From Zoroaster sp. YZ-2022 (taxonomy: Eukaryota; Echinodermata; Asteroidea; Forcipulatida; Zoroasteridae): DNA of 64,000 bases. A model generated the notes under the pieces. It did not search any database. It had not been told where the DNA came from and saw nothing but the letters and a program-made list of their open reading frames with translations. Every line of letters starts with the position of its first letter. Position 1 is the stretch's first letter. Position numbers and translations under genes: made by a program. The DNA is taken from contig CM055826.1 of the NCBI GenBank assembly GCA_029582265.1, positions 36,340,127 through 36,404,126 on the forward strand, given 5' to 3'. This document shows, piece after piece, positions 39,201 to 40,650 of this stretch.

Positions 39201-39977
39201 GATAGCTGCCAACTATTAAGAATTTTTAGTAATTATTACAAATTTTGTCAGGAATTACAAAAGTACGAATTGCTCTTTAAAAATTACGAATTTCAAACTT
39301 TCTGCCCAACGAAAAAAAAAGCCCTTGACAAAGTACCATTTTATGAGGGTAAAATCACATATAACGATCGTAAAAATCAGAATCAGTACCCATACCGAAT
39401 ATTTTCGTACGTGTAGTGTGCTATAATAAATAAGTTCTGAATTACCGAAAAGTATTATGGATGTCAATTAGCGTAGTATCGATACCTTGTTTGTTGGGGT
39501 ACCAATTTGTGCGATGTAGTAATGGGTAATAAACAGGAACCAGTGAAGATCCTTTGGTTTCATCATGGCACCTGCCATTGTGTCAACGTGCAATCAGAAG
39601 TGAGAAAAGTTTCATTACTAATTGTAATAGACATTCATTTATCTGTTATTTTTGTTTCATAGGTGTTTGGAGAAATGGGTGTGGTAGGTCTTGACAAGGA
39701 TCTCCGGGCCGCCTTACAGAAAGGCCCAGGTACCACCAACTCTGCCACCGATCACTGGATGGGCTCTACAGACTCCTTACGTACCCGTCAGCGTCCTAAG
39801 ACCACAGGAGGGTTTAGCTCCCAGGAGTTCCTGAATATTCCTCCATCACCAGGGATGGGTGCAAGACGGTTTGTGTCATCCGGATCAGGAAGTAGACCTG
39901 GGTCAGGGAGGAGTGAGGGTGTAGGAGGGTCTGGGATGGATGTTGGGAAGGGACTCGGTCAGGAGTCTAAGGCATAG
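57..39977 (+). CDS. 18-exon gene for a C2-like, multi-pass membrane protein of unrecognised family
   Basis: Joined exons: 57-210, 1346-1602, 2283-2444, 3437-3547, 6850-6991, 7404-7546, 8739-8908, 20658-20789, 23114-23262, 24534-24688, 27413-27619, 28120-28259, 30366-30584, 32968-33220, 35403-35569, 36786-36981, 37952-38101, 39663-39977. Every junction is GT-AG and phase-compatible; the sum is 3222 nt, giving 1073 residues plus stop. Seen in the protein: acidic N terminus; heptad-like charged helix about 138-228; beta-rich C2-like region about 255-440; acidic/Ser-rich linker about 440-600; hydrophobic spans near 680-700, 736-760, 770-797 and 829-852; charged region with many Trp/Tyr/Glu about 854-970; Gly/Ser-rich tail. 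Inference: a membrane protein with a lipid- or protein-binding C2-like module and a coiled coil. A relationship to the OFCC1/ojoplano group crossed my mind but I cannot support it. Exon 1 follows an acceptor, so upstream exon(s) are missing; whether Met57 is the true start is not certain. Confidence 0.88.
297..365 (-). repeat. tRNA-derived SINE fragment
   Basis: Read on the minus strand the segment contains a B-box-like GGTTCAATTCCC preceded by AGACGTCTGCACTAGGTAGC. The same core occurs at 22955-23045. Too degenerate to fold as a tRNA; a SINE head is the best explanation. Confidence 0.5.
430..1113. repeat. TTAA-flanked MITE split by a nested inverted-repeat element
   Basis: Left end TTAAAGGGACAGTATCATC, right end ACAATATTGTCCCTTTGA; other family members at 7666-7762 (truncated), 31158-31362, 45752-45942 and 58040-58259 share ends AAAGGGACAATATCGTC and CAGGGCATGGAATCA. 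TTAA at the ends is reminiscent of piggyBac-type targets. The copy is interrupted by 580-1058. Confidence 0.65.
580..1058. mobile_element. Nested terminal-inverted-repeat element (non-autonomous)
   Basis: Ends are an inverted pair, GGGTGCGTTCGAGTAGCTTC and its complement at 1039-1058, enclosing 479 bp with no coding capacity. It sits inside the MITE at 430-1113. Target duplication is unclear. Repeated CGGGT words near both ends suggest subterminal repeats. Confidence 0.65.
1346..1602 (+). CDS. Exon 2: acidic, Pro-rich segment
   Basis: CACAG acceptor at 1341-1345; the phase-1 G from exon 1 completes a Glu codon. Encodes residues about 52-137, strongly acidic (EEEEIDPY and similar). Ends exactly in phase 0 at CAG before GTACCG at 1603; reading through reaches a stop within 3 codons, supporting the donor. 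Confidence 0.85.
1675..2092. repeat. Dispersed repeat with internal inverted GAAGGTCGTAA motifs
   Basis: Motifs such as GGAAGAAGGTCGTAA and its complement recur within the stretch. An inverted, related copy lies at 31536-31860 in intron 13, sharing AATTAATGTGC, GTGTTTCAAGAAAA and AAACATGTCTTGGGAG. It fills most of intron 2. Confidence 0.55.
2137..2195 (+). repeat. T-rich low-complexity tract
   Basis: Runs of T broken by ATTATT in intron 2. A further pure T run lies at 2571-2597 in intron 3. Simple sequence only. Confidence 0.9.
2283..2444 (+). CDS. Exon 3: charged coiled-coil, first half
   Basis: TTTTAG acceptor at 2282, donor GTACGA at 2445, 54 codons in phase 0. Encodes alternating Glu/Arg/Lys/Gln residues (starts EEERRLRDEH) typical of a long charged helix or coiled coil, residues about 138-191. 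Confidence 0.85.
2685..3340. repeat. Nested foldback elements filling intron 3
   Basis: An inner element has ends matching AAGGTCATGGTACAG and, inverted, CTGTACCACAACTTCGGCCC; related copies lie at 27013-27349 and 36132-36465. It sits within an outer inverted pair (CATAGCGCTGCTTACC at left, TTAGCAGCGCTATGAAA at right). No coding content. Confidence 0.6.
3437..3547 (+). CDS. Exon 4: charged coiled-coil, second half
   Basis: ATACAG acceptor at 3436 and GTAAGA donor at 3548; 37 codons in phase 0. Continues the Lys/Gln/Leu-rich helix of exon 3 (QLNLQKERLLQDQLHK), residues about 192-228. Confidence 0.85.
3604..3735. repeat. Left half of a dispersed element interrupted by a 2.6-kb insertion
   Basis: Begins AAGGCCAAAAACAACAAATC, contains CAGACCCGCACGTCAG and ends in ACAATGTCCAATT. 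Intact copies at 37499-37873 and 38145-38525 show that the sequence should continue CCAATTGCAGCCAAA, which resumes at 6370-6627. Confidence 0.65.
3735..3880. repeat. CCTTGG/AAGGCC-rich low-complexity region
   Basis: Irregular runs of GGCCTTGG, TTAAGGC and GAGGGTCAAAGCC words; the same vocabulary recurs at 6225-6361, suggesting the two are flanks of one inserted segment. Confidence 0.75.
4215..5932 (-). pseudogene. Truncated jockey/CR1-like non-LTR retrotransposon (reverse transcriptase remnant)
   Basis: Minus-strand reading gives, in order, the RT motifs KVMGILKPDKA and SYRPISLLCIIYKVMERLIY (near 5810-5690), PEQAGFRTGRCTTDQV, NGVPQGSVLAP (near 5370), catalytic YADD at 5311-5300, then a C-terminal region with a CxCGHDDQTVHHIVHDC cysteine/histidine motif near 4400-4340. 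The 3-prime end is an (AAAT)n tail at 4215-4237. Broken: frameshift between LVDLSAA and DTVWHKG near 5570, an in-frame stop after VLAPI, further frameshifts near 5090-5180 and no 5-prime half. A dead insertion in intron 4 in antisense to the host gene. Confidence 0.85.
6225..6360. repeat. (GGCCTT)n hexanucleotide microsatellite
   Basis: About twelve uninterrupted GGCCTT units at 6229-6301 followed by GAGGGTCAAAGCCTT variants. Lies at the inner border of the insertion that splits 3604-6627. Confidence 0.9.
6361..6627. repeat. Right half of the interrupted dispersed element
   Basis: Starts near GTCCAATTGCAGCCAAA and ends ACCAGAAACCAGAG...TTTTGGCCTAA, the inverted end of the same family as 3604-3735. 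The halves bracket AAGGCC-rich DNA and a LINE fragment. Confidence 0.65.
6850..6991 (+). CDS. Exon 5: start of the C2-like region
   Basis: TTCACAG acceptor at 6849, donor G/GTAAAT at 6992, ends phase 1. Encodes TMYGDLMMADGQ, then a Trp/Arg basic stretch and a strand-like segment IQIKLSTLRG. The last 30 nt around the donor are repeated inside intron 5 at 7337-7366. Confidence 0.85.
7337..7366 (+). repeat. Second copy of the exon 5 end and its splice donor
   Basis: The exon 5 junction GTCAAAAACAAGCTACCAGG at 6973-6992 is repeated here as GTCAAAAACAAGCTAACAGG, preceded by a TTTTTGCAG acceptor-like site. About 25 of 30 bases match. It lies 38 bp upstream of exon 6. Confidence 0.8.
7404..7546 (+). 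CDS. Exon 6: core of the C2-like region
   Basis: TTTACAG acceptor at 7403; phase-1 G completes Ala. Encodes GRYVLMVSLYDRLGGHVLRW and then a Gly/Trp-rich loop and FFYNVEMK, an alternating hydrophobic pattern consistent with beta strands of a C2-type sandwich (inference). Donor GTATGG at 7547, phase 0. Confidence 0.86.
7666..7762. repeat. Truncated copy of the GGGCATGGAATCA MITE family
   Basis: Contains AAAGGGACTCTATCGTCATG, CAGGGCATGGAATCAG and GACTGAAAATTACTGGCTCA, then passes abruptly into the 81-bp repeat at 7763. Confidence 0.6.
7763..7880 (-). repeat. 81-bp satellite, short array (about 1.4 units)
   Basis: Unit contains TTGATTCAAAGAGAGTAAGC and CAGTTTGGCCAACATTACC. Orientation is opposite to the large array at 40651-43155. 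Confidence 0.85.
7881..8127. other. Intron 6 spacer with GCGTGTATACACGGCCTCCG direct repeat
   Basis: No gene. The word GTGTATACACGGCCTCCG occurs at 8056-8073 and again at 8097-8114; GTATAC is palindromic. Otherwise unremarkable. Confidence 0.6.
8128..8714 (-). repeat. 81-bp satellite array in intron 6 (about seven units)
   Basis: Seven near-identical units, one with a small internal insertion near 8373-8385. The last unit decays at 8714, only 25 bp before exon 7, so the branch-point/pyrimidine region of the exon 7 acceptor abuts satellite DNA. Confidence 0.92.
8739..8908 (+). CDS. Exon 7: C2-like region; source of the intron 7 satellite
   Basis: CTTGTCAG acceptor at 8738, donor AAA/GTAAGT at 8909, ends phase 2. 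Encodes IDQSLFTVCPSQPSIRPGM, then a strand-rich stretch and the end QFNIIQGK. The last 20 nt or so plus the first 48 nt of the intron are the recognisable parent of the tandem array 9010-20205, whose units still read VFNIIWGK in the same place. An 81-bp repeat array lies just 25 bp upstream of the exon. Confidence 0.88.
9010..20205 (+). repeat. 11.2-kb tandem array of about 102-bp units derived from the exon 7 splice junction
   Basis: Roughly 108-110 head-to-tail units, length 99-103 bp. Every unit contains GTGTTCAATATTAT, then GGGAAA/GTAAGTCAGTGG, GATTACATACCTGATGTCTG, CAGTAAGCAGGAGGTTAC and CCCACCGAGTCAAC. The stretch from TTCAA through GTAAGTCAG to AGGAG aligns over about 70 nt with the genuine exon 7/intron 7 junction at 8888-8955 at roughly 85 percent. 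Each unit therefore holds an intact copy of the 5-prime splice site and a remnant reading NYVFNIIWGK. A degenerate unit at 8939-9010 bridges the real donor and the regular array. Long open frames are a by-product of periodicity. Confidence 0.97.
20388..20580. repeat. 55-bp hairpin repeat, about 3.5 units
   Basis: Each unit is an inverted pair ACCTTGTTGCA ... TGCAACAAGGT with a 17-20-nt loop; unit starts at 20392, 20447, 20502 and 20557, an exact 55-bp step. It ends 78 bp before exon 8. Confidence 0.9.
20658..20789 (+). CDS. Exon 8: end of the C2-like region
   Basis: TCTATAG acceptor at 20657; joins in phase 2 to restore Lys-Tyr. Encodes YVTPMLRGEADPRIDRHEII and a segment with HWLSNLYFEVIKLP. 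Donor CAG/GTAAGA at 20790. It follows an 11.75-kb intron that is almost wholly satellite. Confidence 0.87.
21433..22455 (+). repeat. 114-bp satellite, about nine units, intron 8
   Basis: Unit words: CCACCCAACTGTTGGACTTA, GCTGGAATTGGGACACC, GTCTGGGCTATACAGTACTG, GTCCATCAAAATACAACACC. Spacing 114 bp between 21481, 21595 and 21709. Related units occur at 57540-57790. 114 is a multiple of three, so short open frames appear. Confidence 0.93.
22545..22860 (-). repeat. Dispersed element with hammerhead-like and histone-stem-loop-like motifs
   Basis: Minus strand carries CTC-CTGAAGA-(CGATCGG..CTGATCG)-AAACGTC-GAG (22709-22673), then GTTCTTTTCAGAAC (22657-22644), then ACATGGTGTCACCAC and ends near CACCATGCAAAGC. 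Related copies: 26090-26312, 31045-31150, 48185-48420; a cousin family is at 63710-63990. The small plus-strand direction has no coding content. Confidence 0.6.
22676..22709 (-). ncRNA. Candidate hammerhead-ribozyme-like motif
   Basis: Reading 5-prime to 3-prime on minus: stem I strand CTC, core CTGAAGA (fits CUGANGA), stem II GATCGG/loop/CTGATC, GAAAC, GTC cleavage-like trinucleotide, stem I partner GAG. One extra C lies between the core and stem II compared with the textbook form, and stem III would be only ACGU, as in dimer-acting forms known from retroelements. Catalysis is unproven. Confidence 0.4.
22955..23045 (-). repeat. tRNA-derived SINE head
   Basis: Minus strand has an A-box-like TGGTCGAGAGG and B-box-like GGGTTCGAGTTGC with AAGACGTCTGCACTAGTAAG between. 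Similar core at 297-365. Spacing resembles a tRNA but the acceptor stem does not pair, so a SINE is preferred over a tRNA gene. Confidence 0.6.
23114..23262 (+). CDS. Exon 9: YIAGHKEYEVELQF segment, weak donor
   Basis: CCTTAAAG acceptor at 23113, phase 2 in. Encodes a strand-like segment followed by a polar linker ending VVSTSG. The donor required by the frame (phase 1 into exon 10) is G/GTCGCT at 23263, a poor match to GTRAGT; an alternative 3-prime end for this exon is possible. Confidence 0.75.
23493..24222 (-). repeat. 81-bp satellite array in intron 9 (nine units)
   Basis: Nine units in the same orientation as the intron 6 arrays, with alternating CCTTCCCTTTAATG and CCTTCCCTTCAATG variants. 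Open on both strands because 81 is divisible by three. Confidence 0.93.
24534..24688 (+). CDS. Exon 10: Ser/Thr/Glu-rich linker
   Basis: CATTCCTCAG acceptor at 24533; phase 1 in, phase 0 out. Low-complexity polar segment (DLSNSIGKGSQISEQ, SVAGSRTSLDANQ), probably disordered and possibly phosphorylated (inference). Donor GTACAA at 24689 is moderate. Confidence 0.8.
24783..24932 (+). promoter_or_regulatory. Candidate internal promoter and first exon within intron 10
   Basis: TGACGTAA (CRE-like, 24783-24790) abuts CACGTG (E-box, 24791-24796); 36 bp later AAAATGGCGGAC (24831-24842) matches the YY1/initiation context of many metazoan first exons. The ATG at 24833 opens 33 codons beginning MADGGSFVNYLLKHDG and ending in a hydrophobic run at a strong donor A/GTAAGT (24933). 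The phase (1) does not fit exon 11 of the host gene, so this would be a separate or non-coding product. Confidence 0.4.
25575..25680. repeat. (AAT)n-headed dispersed repeat with TATATAGCGCA motif
   Basis: AATAATAATAATAATGTGAA followed by CTTATATAGCGCACATATCC and GCTCAAGGCGCATTG. A similar inverted piece (GCGCCTTGAGCGC ... TTATTATTATTATTA) is at 54128-54197. Typical of short interspersed repeats in marine invertebrates. Confidence 0.55.
25698..25993. mobile_element. MITE with ATGAATAACTTTACCCTG inverted ends
   Basis: Left ATGAATAACTTTACCCTGAA, right TTCAGGGTAAAGTTATTCAT; interior rich in TTTCACGGCAATTTCA inverted words. A related copy lies at 31964-32302 in intron 13. No coding capacity. Confidence 0.7.
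26090..26312. repeat. Near-perfect palindrome of two head-to-head elements
   Basis: CGTAAGACTAATTGCGGTGA to AACTGGAGGTTAC (26090-26187) is repeated inverted at 26212-26310, separated by a central region containing GACGTTTCGATCAG. Arms are the same family as 22545-22860; the core word CTGANGA is damaged here. Confidence 0.8.
26360..26807. mobile_element. Mutator-like terminal-inverted-repeat element with 9-bp target duplication
   Basis: Ends TAGTCTTGGTTCAAGACTG / CAGTCTTGAACCGAGACTA; long inverted arms continue inward past GATACACGATCC and GAGGGCGCTACATGAACC. Flanked by perfect GTGGAGAGT at 26351-26359 and 26808-26816. 448 bp, no transposase. A relative with the same ends lies at 45011-45160. 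Confidence 0.8.
27013..27349. repeat. Foldback element, AAAGTCATGGTACAGCC family
   Basis: Left GGGCCAAAGTCATGGTACAG, right TGGCTGTACCACGACTTTGG, inverted; inner words AGCCTGGCCAGGCCTAGGC and CTGTCTTTTGTGAGTCC. Same family as the elements at 2715-3095 and 36132-36465. Confidence 0.65.
27410..27619 (+). CDS. Exon 11: acidic linker, alternative NAGNAG acceptor
   Basis: The acceptor is a tandem CCAGCAG: use of 27409 adds one Gln codon, use of 27412 starts at AAG TCC. Both keep phase 0. Encodes SLIDSKQSDLRYRGQ and an acidic Ser/Asp/Glu stretch (DSDSENSEDEDY). Donor AAG/GTGAGT at 27620. Confidence 0.84.
27668..28010. repeat. Degenerate copy of the CCAATTGCAGCCAAA family
   Basis: Contains AGTCTGCAGTTTCTGGTC, GAGAGGCCTCACAAATCGGG and TGGCTGCAGTTGGACATCG, corresponding (inverted) to the copies at 37499-37873 and 38145-38525. 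Fills intron 11. Confidence 0.55.
28120..28259 (+). CDS. Exon 12: basic juxtamembrane segment
   Basis: CACACAG acceptor at 28119 and CA/GTAAGT donor at 28260, phase 0 in and phase 2 out. Encodes QHMNPPATDYMRRLYTMLPK and a basic cluster RRKKKKL before LEELDTHSFAV. Confidence 0.86.
28260..28980. other. Intron 12, 5-prime part: no recognisable feature
   Basis: AT-rich intron sequence with no repeat shared elsewhere in the window that I could find, and no open frame worth reporting. Confidence 0.6.
28985..29420 (+). pseudogene. 3-prime end of a non-LTR retrotransposon ORF2
   Basis: A 144-codon plus-strand frame ending in TAA at 29418-29420. The C-terminal half reads WAMWKCLNRLRTGVG then FCECGIEAQTMQHLLQC, a cysteine/histidine arrangement like the C terminus of jockey-type LINE proteins and like CxCGHDDQTVHHIVHDC in the intron 4 fragment. 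No RT domain remains. Sense to the host gene in intron 12. The lack of internal stops suggests a fairly young insertion. Confidence 0.7.
29510..30035 (+). pseudogene. Second non-LTR retrotransposon 3-prime fragment
   Basis: Encodes RRENLILNFGKSLLKSELYQ, then LRTKKYFDVPKARTERFRNS and PIPAVVNILNQ before a stop at 29871. The basic ARTxRFRNSPIP ending is common at LINE ORF C termini in invertebrates. Ends in (AAATA)n at 30005-30030, the expected 3-prime tail. Confidence 0.65.
30343..30365 (+). promoter_or_regulatory. Homopolymeric C-tract splice acceptor of exon 13
   Basis: Eighteen consecutive C followed by TCCAG immediately precede exon 13. The usual U-rich tract is absent. The opposite strand is G18 and could form quadruplex structures. 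Confidence 0.85.
30366..30584 (+). CDS. Exon 13: first membrane span
   Basis: Acceptor is an 18-C homopolymer followed by TCCAG at 30361-30365. Phase 2 in and out. Encodes RPFSTKGHLARAGHEKVQYV, an amphipathic stretch, then the hydrophobic span FWTLIILLCLLFFVRVYLHY (about residues 679-698). Donor AA/GTGAGT at 30585. Confidence 0.86.
30600..30775 (-). repeat. tRNA-derived SINE with conserved 3-prime domain
   Basis: Minus strand: GTGGCCAAGCGGTCTAGTGC (A box, tRNA-Leu/Ser-like), GGGTTCGAATCCCAGC (B box), then CCTTGAGCCATAATTG, TCGTCCTTCAGATGGGAC, AGTAAGCCGTAGGTCCCATG. A tRNA-like head plus this tail is a pattern I associate with invertebrate SINEs; not a functional tRNA gene because a 3-prime acceptor stem is lacking. 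Confidence 0.75.
31045..31362. repeat. Two abutting repeat fragments (stem-loop element and GGGCATGGAATCA MITE)
   Basis: 31045-31150 matches the 22545 family up to TTAGTTCTGAAAAGAAC, then breaks off into a MITE copy (31158-31362) with CAGGGCATGGAATCAG and CATGCCCTGTTGAT. Confidence 0.65.
31530..31862. repeat. Inverted copy of the intron 2 dispersed repeat
   Basis: Shares GTGTGCCCGGAAGGACGTAA, GTGACCGGCAAAAGGT, AATTAATGTGCGAAATTGTG and AACATGTCTTGGGAGTAATT with 1800-2092, in opposite orientation. Confidence 0.65.
31964..32302. mobile_element. MITE, second copy of the CACGGCAATTTCA family
   Basis: Inverted ends near CAACTTCACCCTGAAAATGC and TTCAGGGTTAAGTTATTCAC; interior as at 25698-25993 with a 25-bp insertion near 32180. 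Confidence 0.65.
32439..32702. mobile_element. Tc1/mariner-like MITE
   Basis: Ends TACTACTCAAAACAATTTAG and, inverted, CTAAATTGTTTTGAATAGTA, with GGGAACACCGG just inside both. TA at each border fits the mariner target. No transposase. Confidence 0.7.
32968..33220 (+). CDS. Exon 14: second and third membrane spans
   Basis: CATCTTTTAG acceptor at 32967; restores Lys-Phe. Encodes FELLPYSVNLNYQSSLLHTR then two long hydrophobic stretches (about residues 736-760 and 770-797), with an intervening Lys/Ser/Phe turn. Phase 0 out at GGG/GTAAGA (33221). Confidence 0.87.
33293..34390 (+). repeat. 48-bp satellite, about 23 units, intron 14
   Basis: Unit CACGCATTAGTAGTATGCGC + ATTCTTATCGCTACTTCCGG + TTCCAAAG. 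Exact 48-bp spacing, four CpG per unit. Minus strand of each full unit contains ACCGGAAGT (ETS-like) five bases from GATAAG (GATA-like). A central block, 33620-33800, lacks one C of CCGG and so lacks the ETS match. Open frames of 164-378 codons on both strands are a periodicity artefact. Confidence 0.95.
34425..35065 (+). pseudogene. CR1/L2-like LINE 3-prime fragment
   Basis: Reads EQLIHAFITSRLDFCNSLLV, LRHLQSVQNAAARLLAGTK, ITPILYKLHWLPINQRI and FKALHGFAPLYIQ, which are hallmark C-terminal RT motifs of CR1/L2-type LINEs. A frameshift near 34900 moves the family ending (QRLKRYLFTLAFTSI, stop at 34982) out of the main frame. A GCGCCTTACAAATGCTG tail with ATTATT repeats follows. Starts abruptly after the 48-bp array; no polymerase core. 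Confidence 0.85.
35403..35569 (+). CDS. Exon 15: fourth membrane span
   Basis: ATCTTGCAG acceptor at 35402. Encodes RFDYEIGDNPIADAVKLYHH, a polar loop and the hydrophobic segment GILLTIPIYVFIMLFAAVIF (residues about 829-848). Donor AG/GTAGGT at 35570, phase 2. Confidence 0.87.
36132..36465. repeat. Foldback element, AATGTCATGGTATAGCC family
   Basis: Inverted ends GCCAATGTCATGGTATAGCC and GGGCTGTACCATGACTTTGG with the GCCTGGCCAGGCCTAGGC and CTCACAAAAGACAG words of the copies at 2715-3095 and 27013-27349. Confidence 0.65.
36786..36981 (+). CDS. Exon 16: post-membrane charged region; source of the intron 16 repeat
   Basis: GAAACAG acceptor at 36785; restores Arg-Leu. Encodes LHNNGRMLDIYHRLHAKLED, then a Lys/Glu-rich segment ending YDYVWEEED. 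Donor GAT/GTGAGT at 36982, phase 0. Its last 30 nt and donor are repeated in tandem through the intron (36952-37445). Confidence 0.87.
36952..37445 (+). repeat. About 126-bp tandem repeat of the exon 16 donor junction, four copies
   Basis: Copy 1 is the genuine exon end (GTGTATGATTACGTATGGGA ... GAGGAT/GTGAGTTCCCTATGG). Copies start again at 37078, 37205 and 37327, with a stub at 37439. Each later copy keeps GTGAGTTCCCTATGGACA and is preceded by CTGATTTTCATAG, an acceptor-like site, so copies 2 and 3 look like 34-nt cryptic exons. Confidence 0.93.
37499..37873. repeat. Dispersed inverted-end element, CCAATTGCAGCCAAA family, intact copy
   Basis: Begins AAGGCCAAAAAAAAAAGTCT and ends GGAGACTATTTTTTGGAGGC; contains CAGACCCGCACGTCAG, GAACGTTTGTCCGATTTGTG and CTCTTAGCCACCATAC. 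Non-coding. Confidence 0.75.
37952..38101 (+). CDS. Exon 17: charged cytosol-like segment
   Basis: TTTGTGCAG acceptor at 37951, 50 codons in phase 0. Encodes VDDDTLEGEKHKGKIKSEIT and HTLHLDGLRELHRHFLRLPD. Donor GAG/GTATGT at 38102. Confidence 0.86.
38145..38525. repeat. Dispersed inverted-end element, second intact copy
   Basis: TAGGTCAAAAAAAGTCTCTG to TTTTTTGGGGGGCC; same interior as 37499-37873. It landed inside the duplicated start of intron 17. Confidence 0.75.
38586..38680 (+). repeat. Repeats of the intron 17 start (donor-side)
   Basis: The intron begins GTATGTATCTTTCACCT..ATGAAATATTGTTTTATTATTT (38102-38144). The same block recurs at 38586-38625 (with GTACGTATTT) and from 38632 (GTATGTATCTTTTCACCTG), about 46 bp apart. 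Confidence 0.75.
38720..39660. other. Intron 17 remainder: no recognisable feature
   Basis: AT-rich, no family shared elsewhere in the window and no supported open frame. Confidence 0.6.
39663..39977 (+). CDS. Exon 18: C-terminal coding exon and stop
   Basis: TTTCATAG acceptor at 39662. Encodes VFGEMGVVGLDKDLRAALQK, then a Ser/Thr/Pro/Gly-rich tail ending GQESKA and TAG at 39975-39977. A strong donor-like GGTTTG/GTAAGTAA lies at 39991, so the 3-prime UTR may itself be spliced. The tail and stop are duplicated just downstream (40013-40096). Confidence 0.86.
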   Translation: MFGEMGVVGLDKDLRAALQKGPGTTNSATDHWMGSTDSLRTRQRPKTTGGFSSQEFLNIPPSPGMGARRFVSSGSGSRPGSGRSEGVGGSGMDVGKGLGQESKA

Positions 39978-40012
39978 ATTGGAGGGTTTGGTAAGTAATG
40001 TCTGGATCTTTG

Positions 40013-40096
40013 CAAGCCTGGGTTACGGAGGAGTGGGGGTGTAGGATGAATGTTGGGAAGGGGACTTGGACAGGAGGCATAGATTGGGGGTTGGTA
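40013..40096 (+). repeat. Second copy of the exon 18 tail including the stop codon
   Basis: GGAGGAGTGGGGGTGTAGGA, GATGTTGGGAAGGG-like and GGCATAGATTGG words repeat the exon 18 end 39907-39990 at a distance of about 117 bp, with indels. The copy lies past a GTAAGTAA donor-like site at 39991. Confidence 0.85.
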
Positions 40097-40099
40097 CAT

Positions 40100-40650
40100 C
40101 TCAAATTATTTTTCAATCATTAAATTCAGAGGCCAAAAAATGTCTCCGGTTTCAGATTAAATATACAAATTTACACAATTGTGCTGATAAATTTCACCGA
40201 TAAATTTCAACAAGCAACTTCATAACACTAATAATAATTATGCATTATTAACTTTAAAATGAGGTCTAAAATATTCAAATTTTTAAATTTTTGTTTTATT
40301 GCAATCTTTTTATACAATTTCCGGAATTGTATTTTTCTCTACAAAAACAAGAATTACTTTCATTTTTAGAGCTTCCATTTGTTTTAATGCATCAAATGTT
40401 TTCATTTATTTTTGCAAATAATTAGATTTTCTAAATCCTTGGTGTAATATTTGTGTAACCTATTGGTAAATAGTTGAGAGTTTTTTGTTAATTTTTATAT
40501 TTTATATAGAGAGTGGAGTAAATGTAAATTTTGGAACATAAAAAATAGGTGTAAAGATAGGTACAAATCCATCCATTGAGTTTCATAAGTTTAGTAAATT
40601 GTTAATAGAATTTAGATTTTATCATTTAAGTGAAGTTTCTTCAAGAGGGA
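40100..40650. other. Putative 3-prime UTR / flank, AT-rich
   Basis: No repeat or gene seen. No clear AATAAA polyadenylation signal between the stop and the satellite; the nearest canonical ones I noticed are beyond the array (about 43379). Confidence 0.5.
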
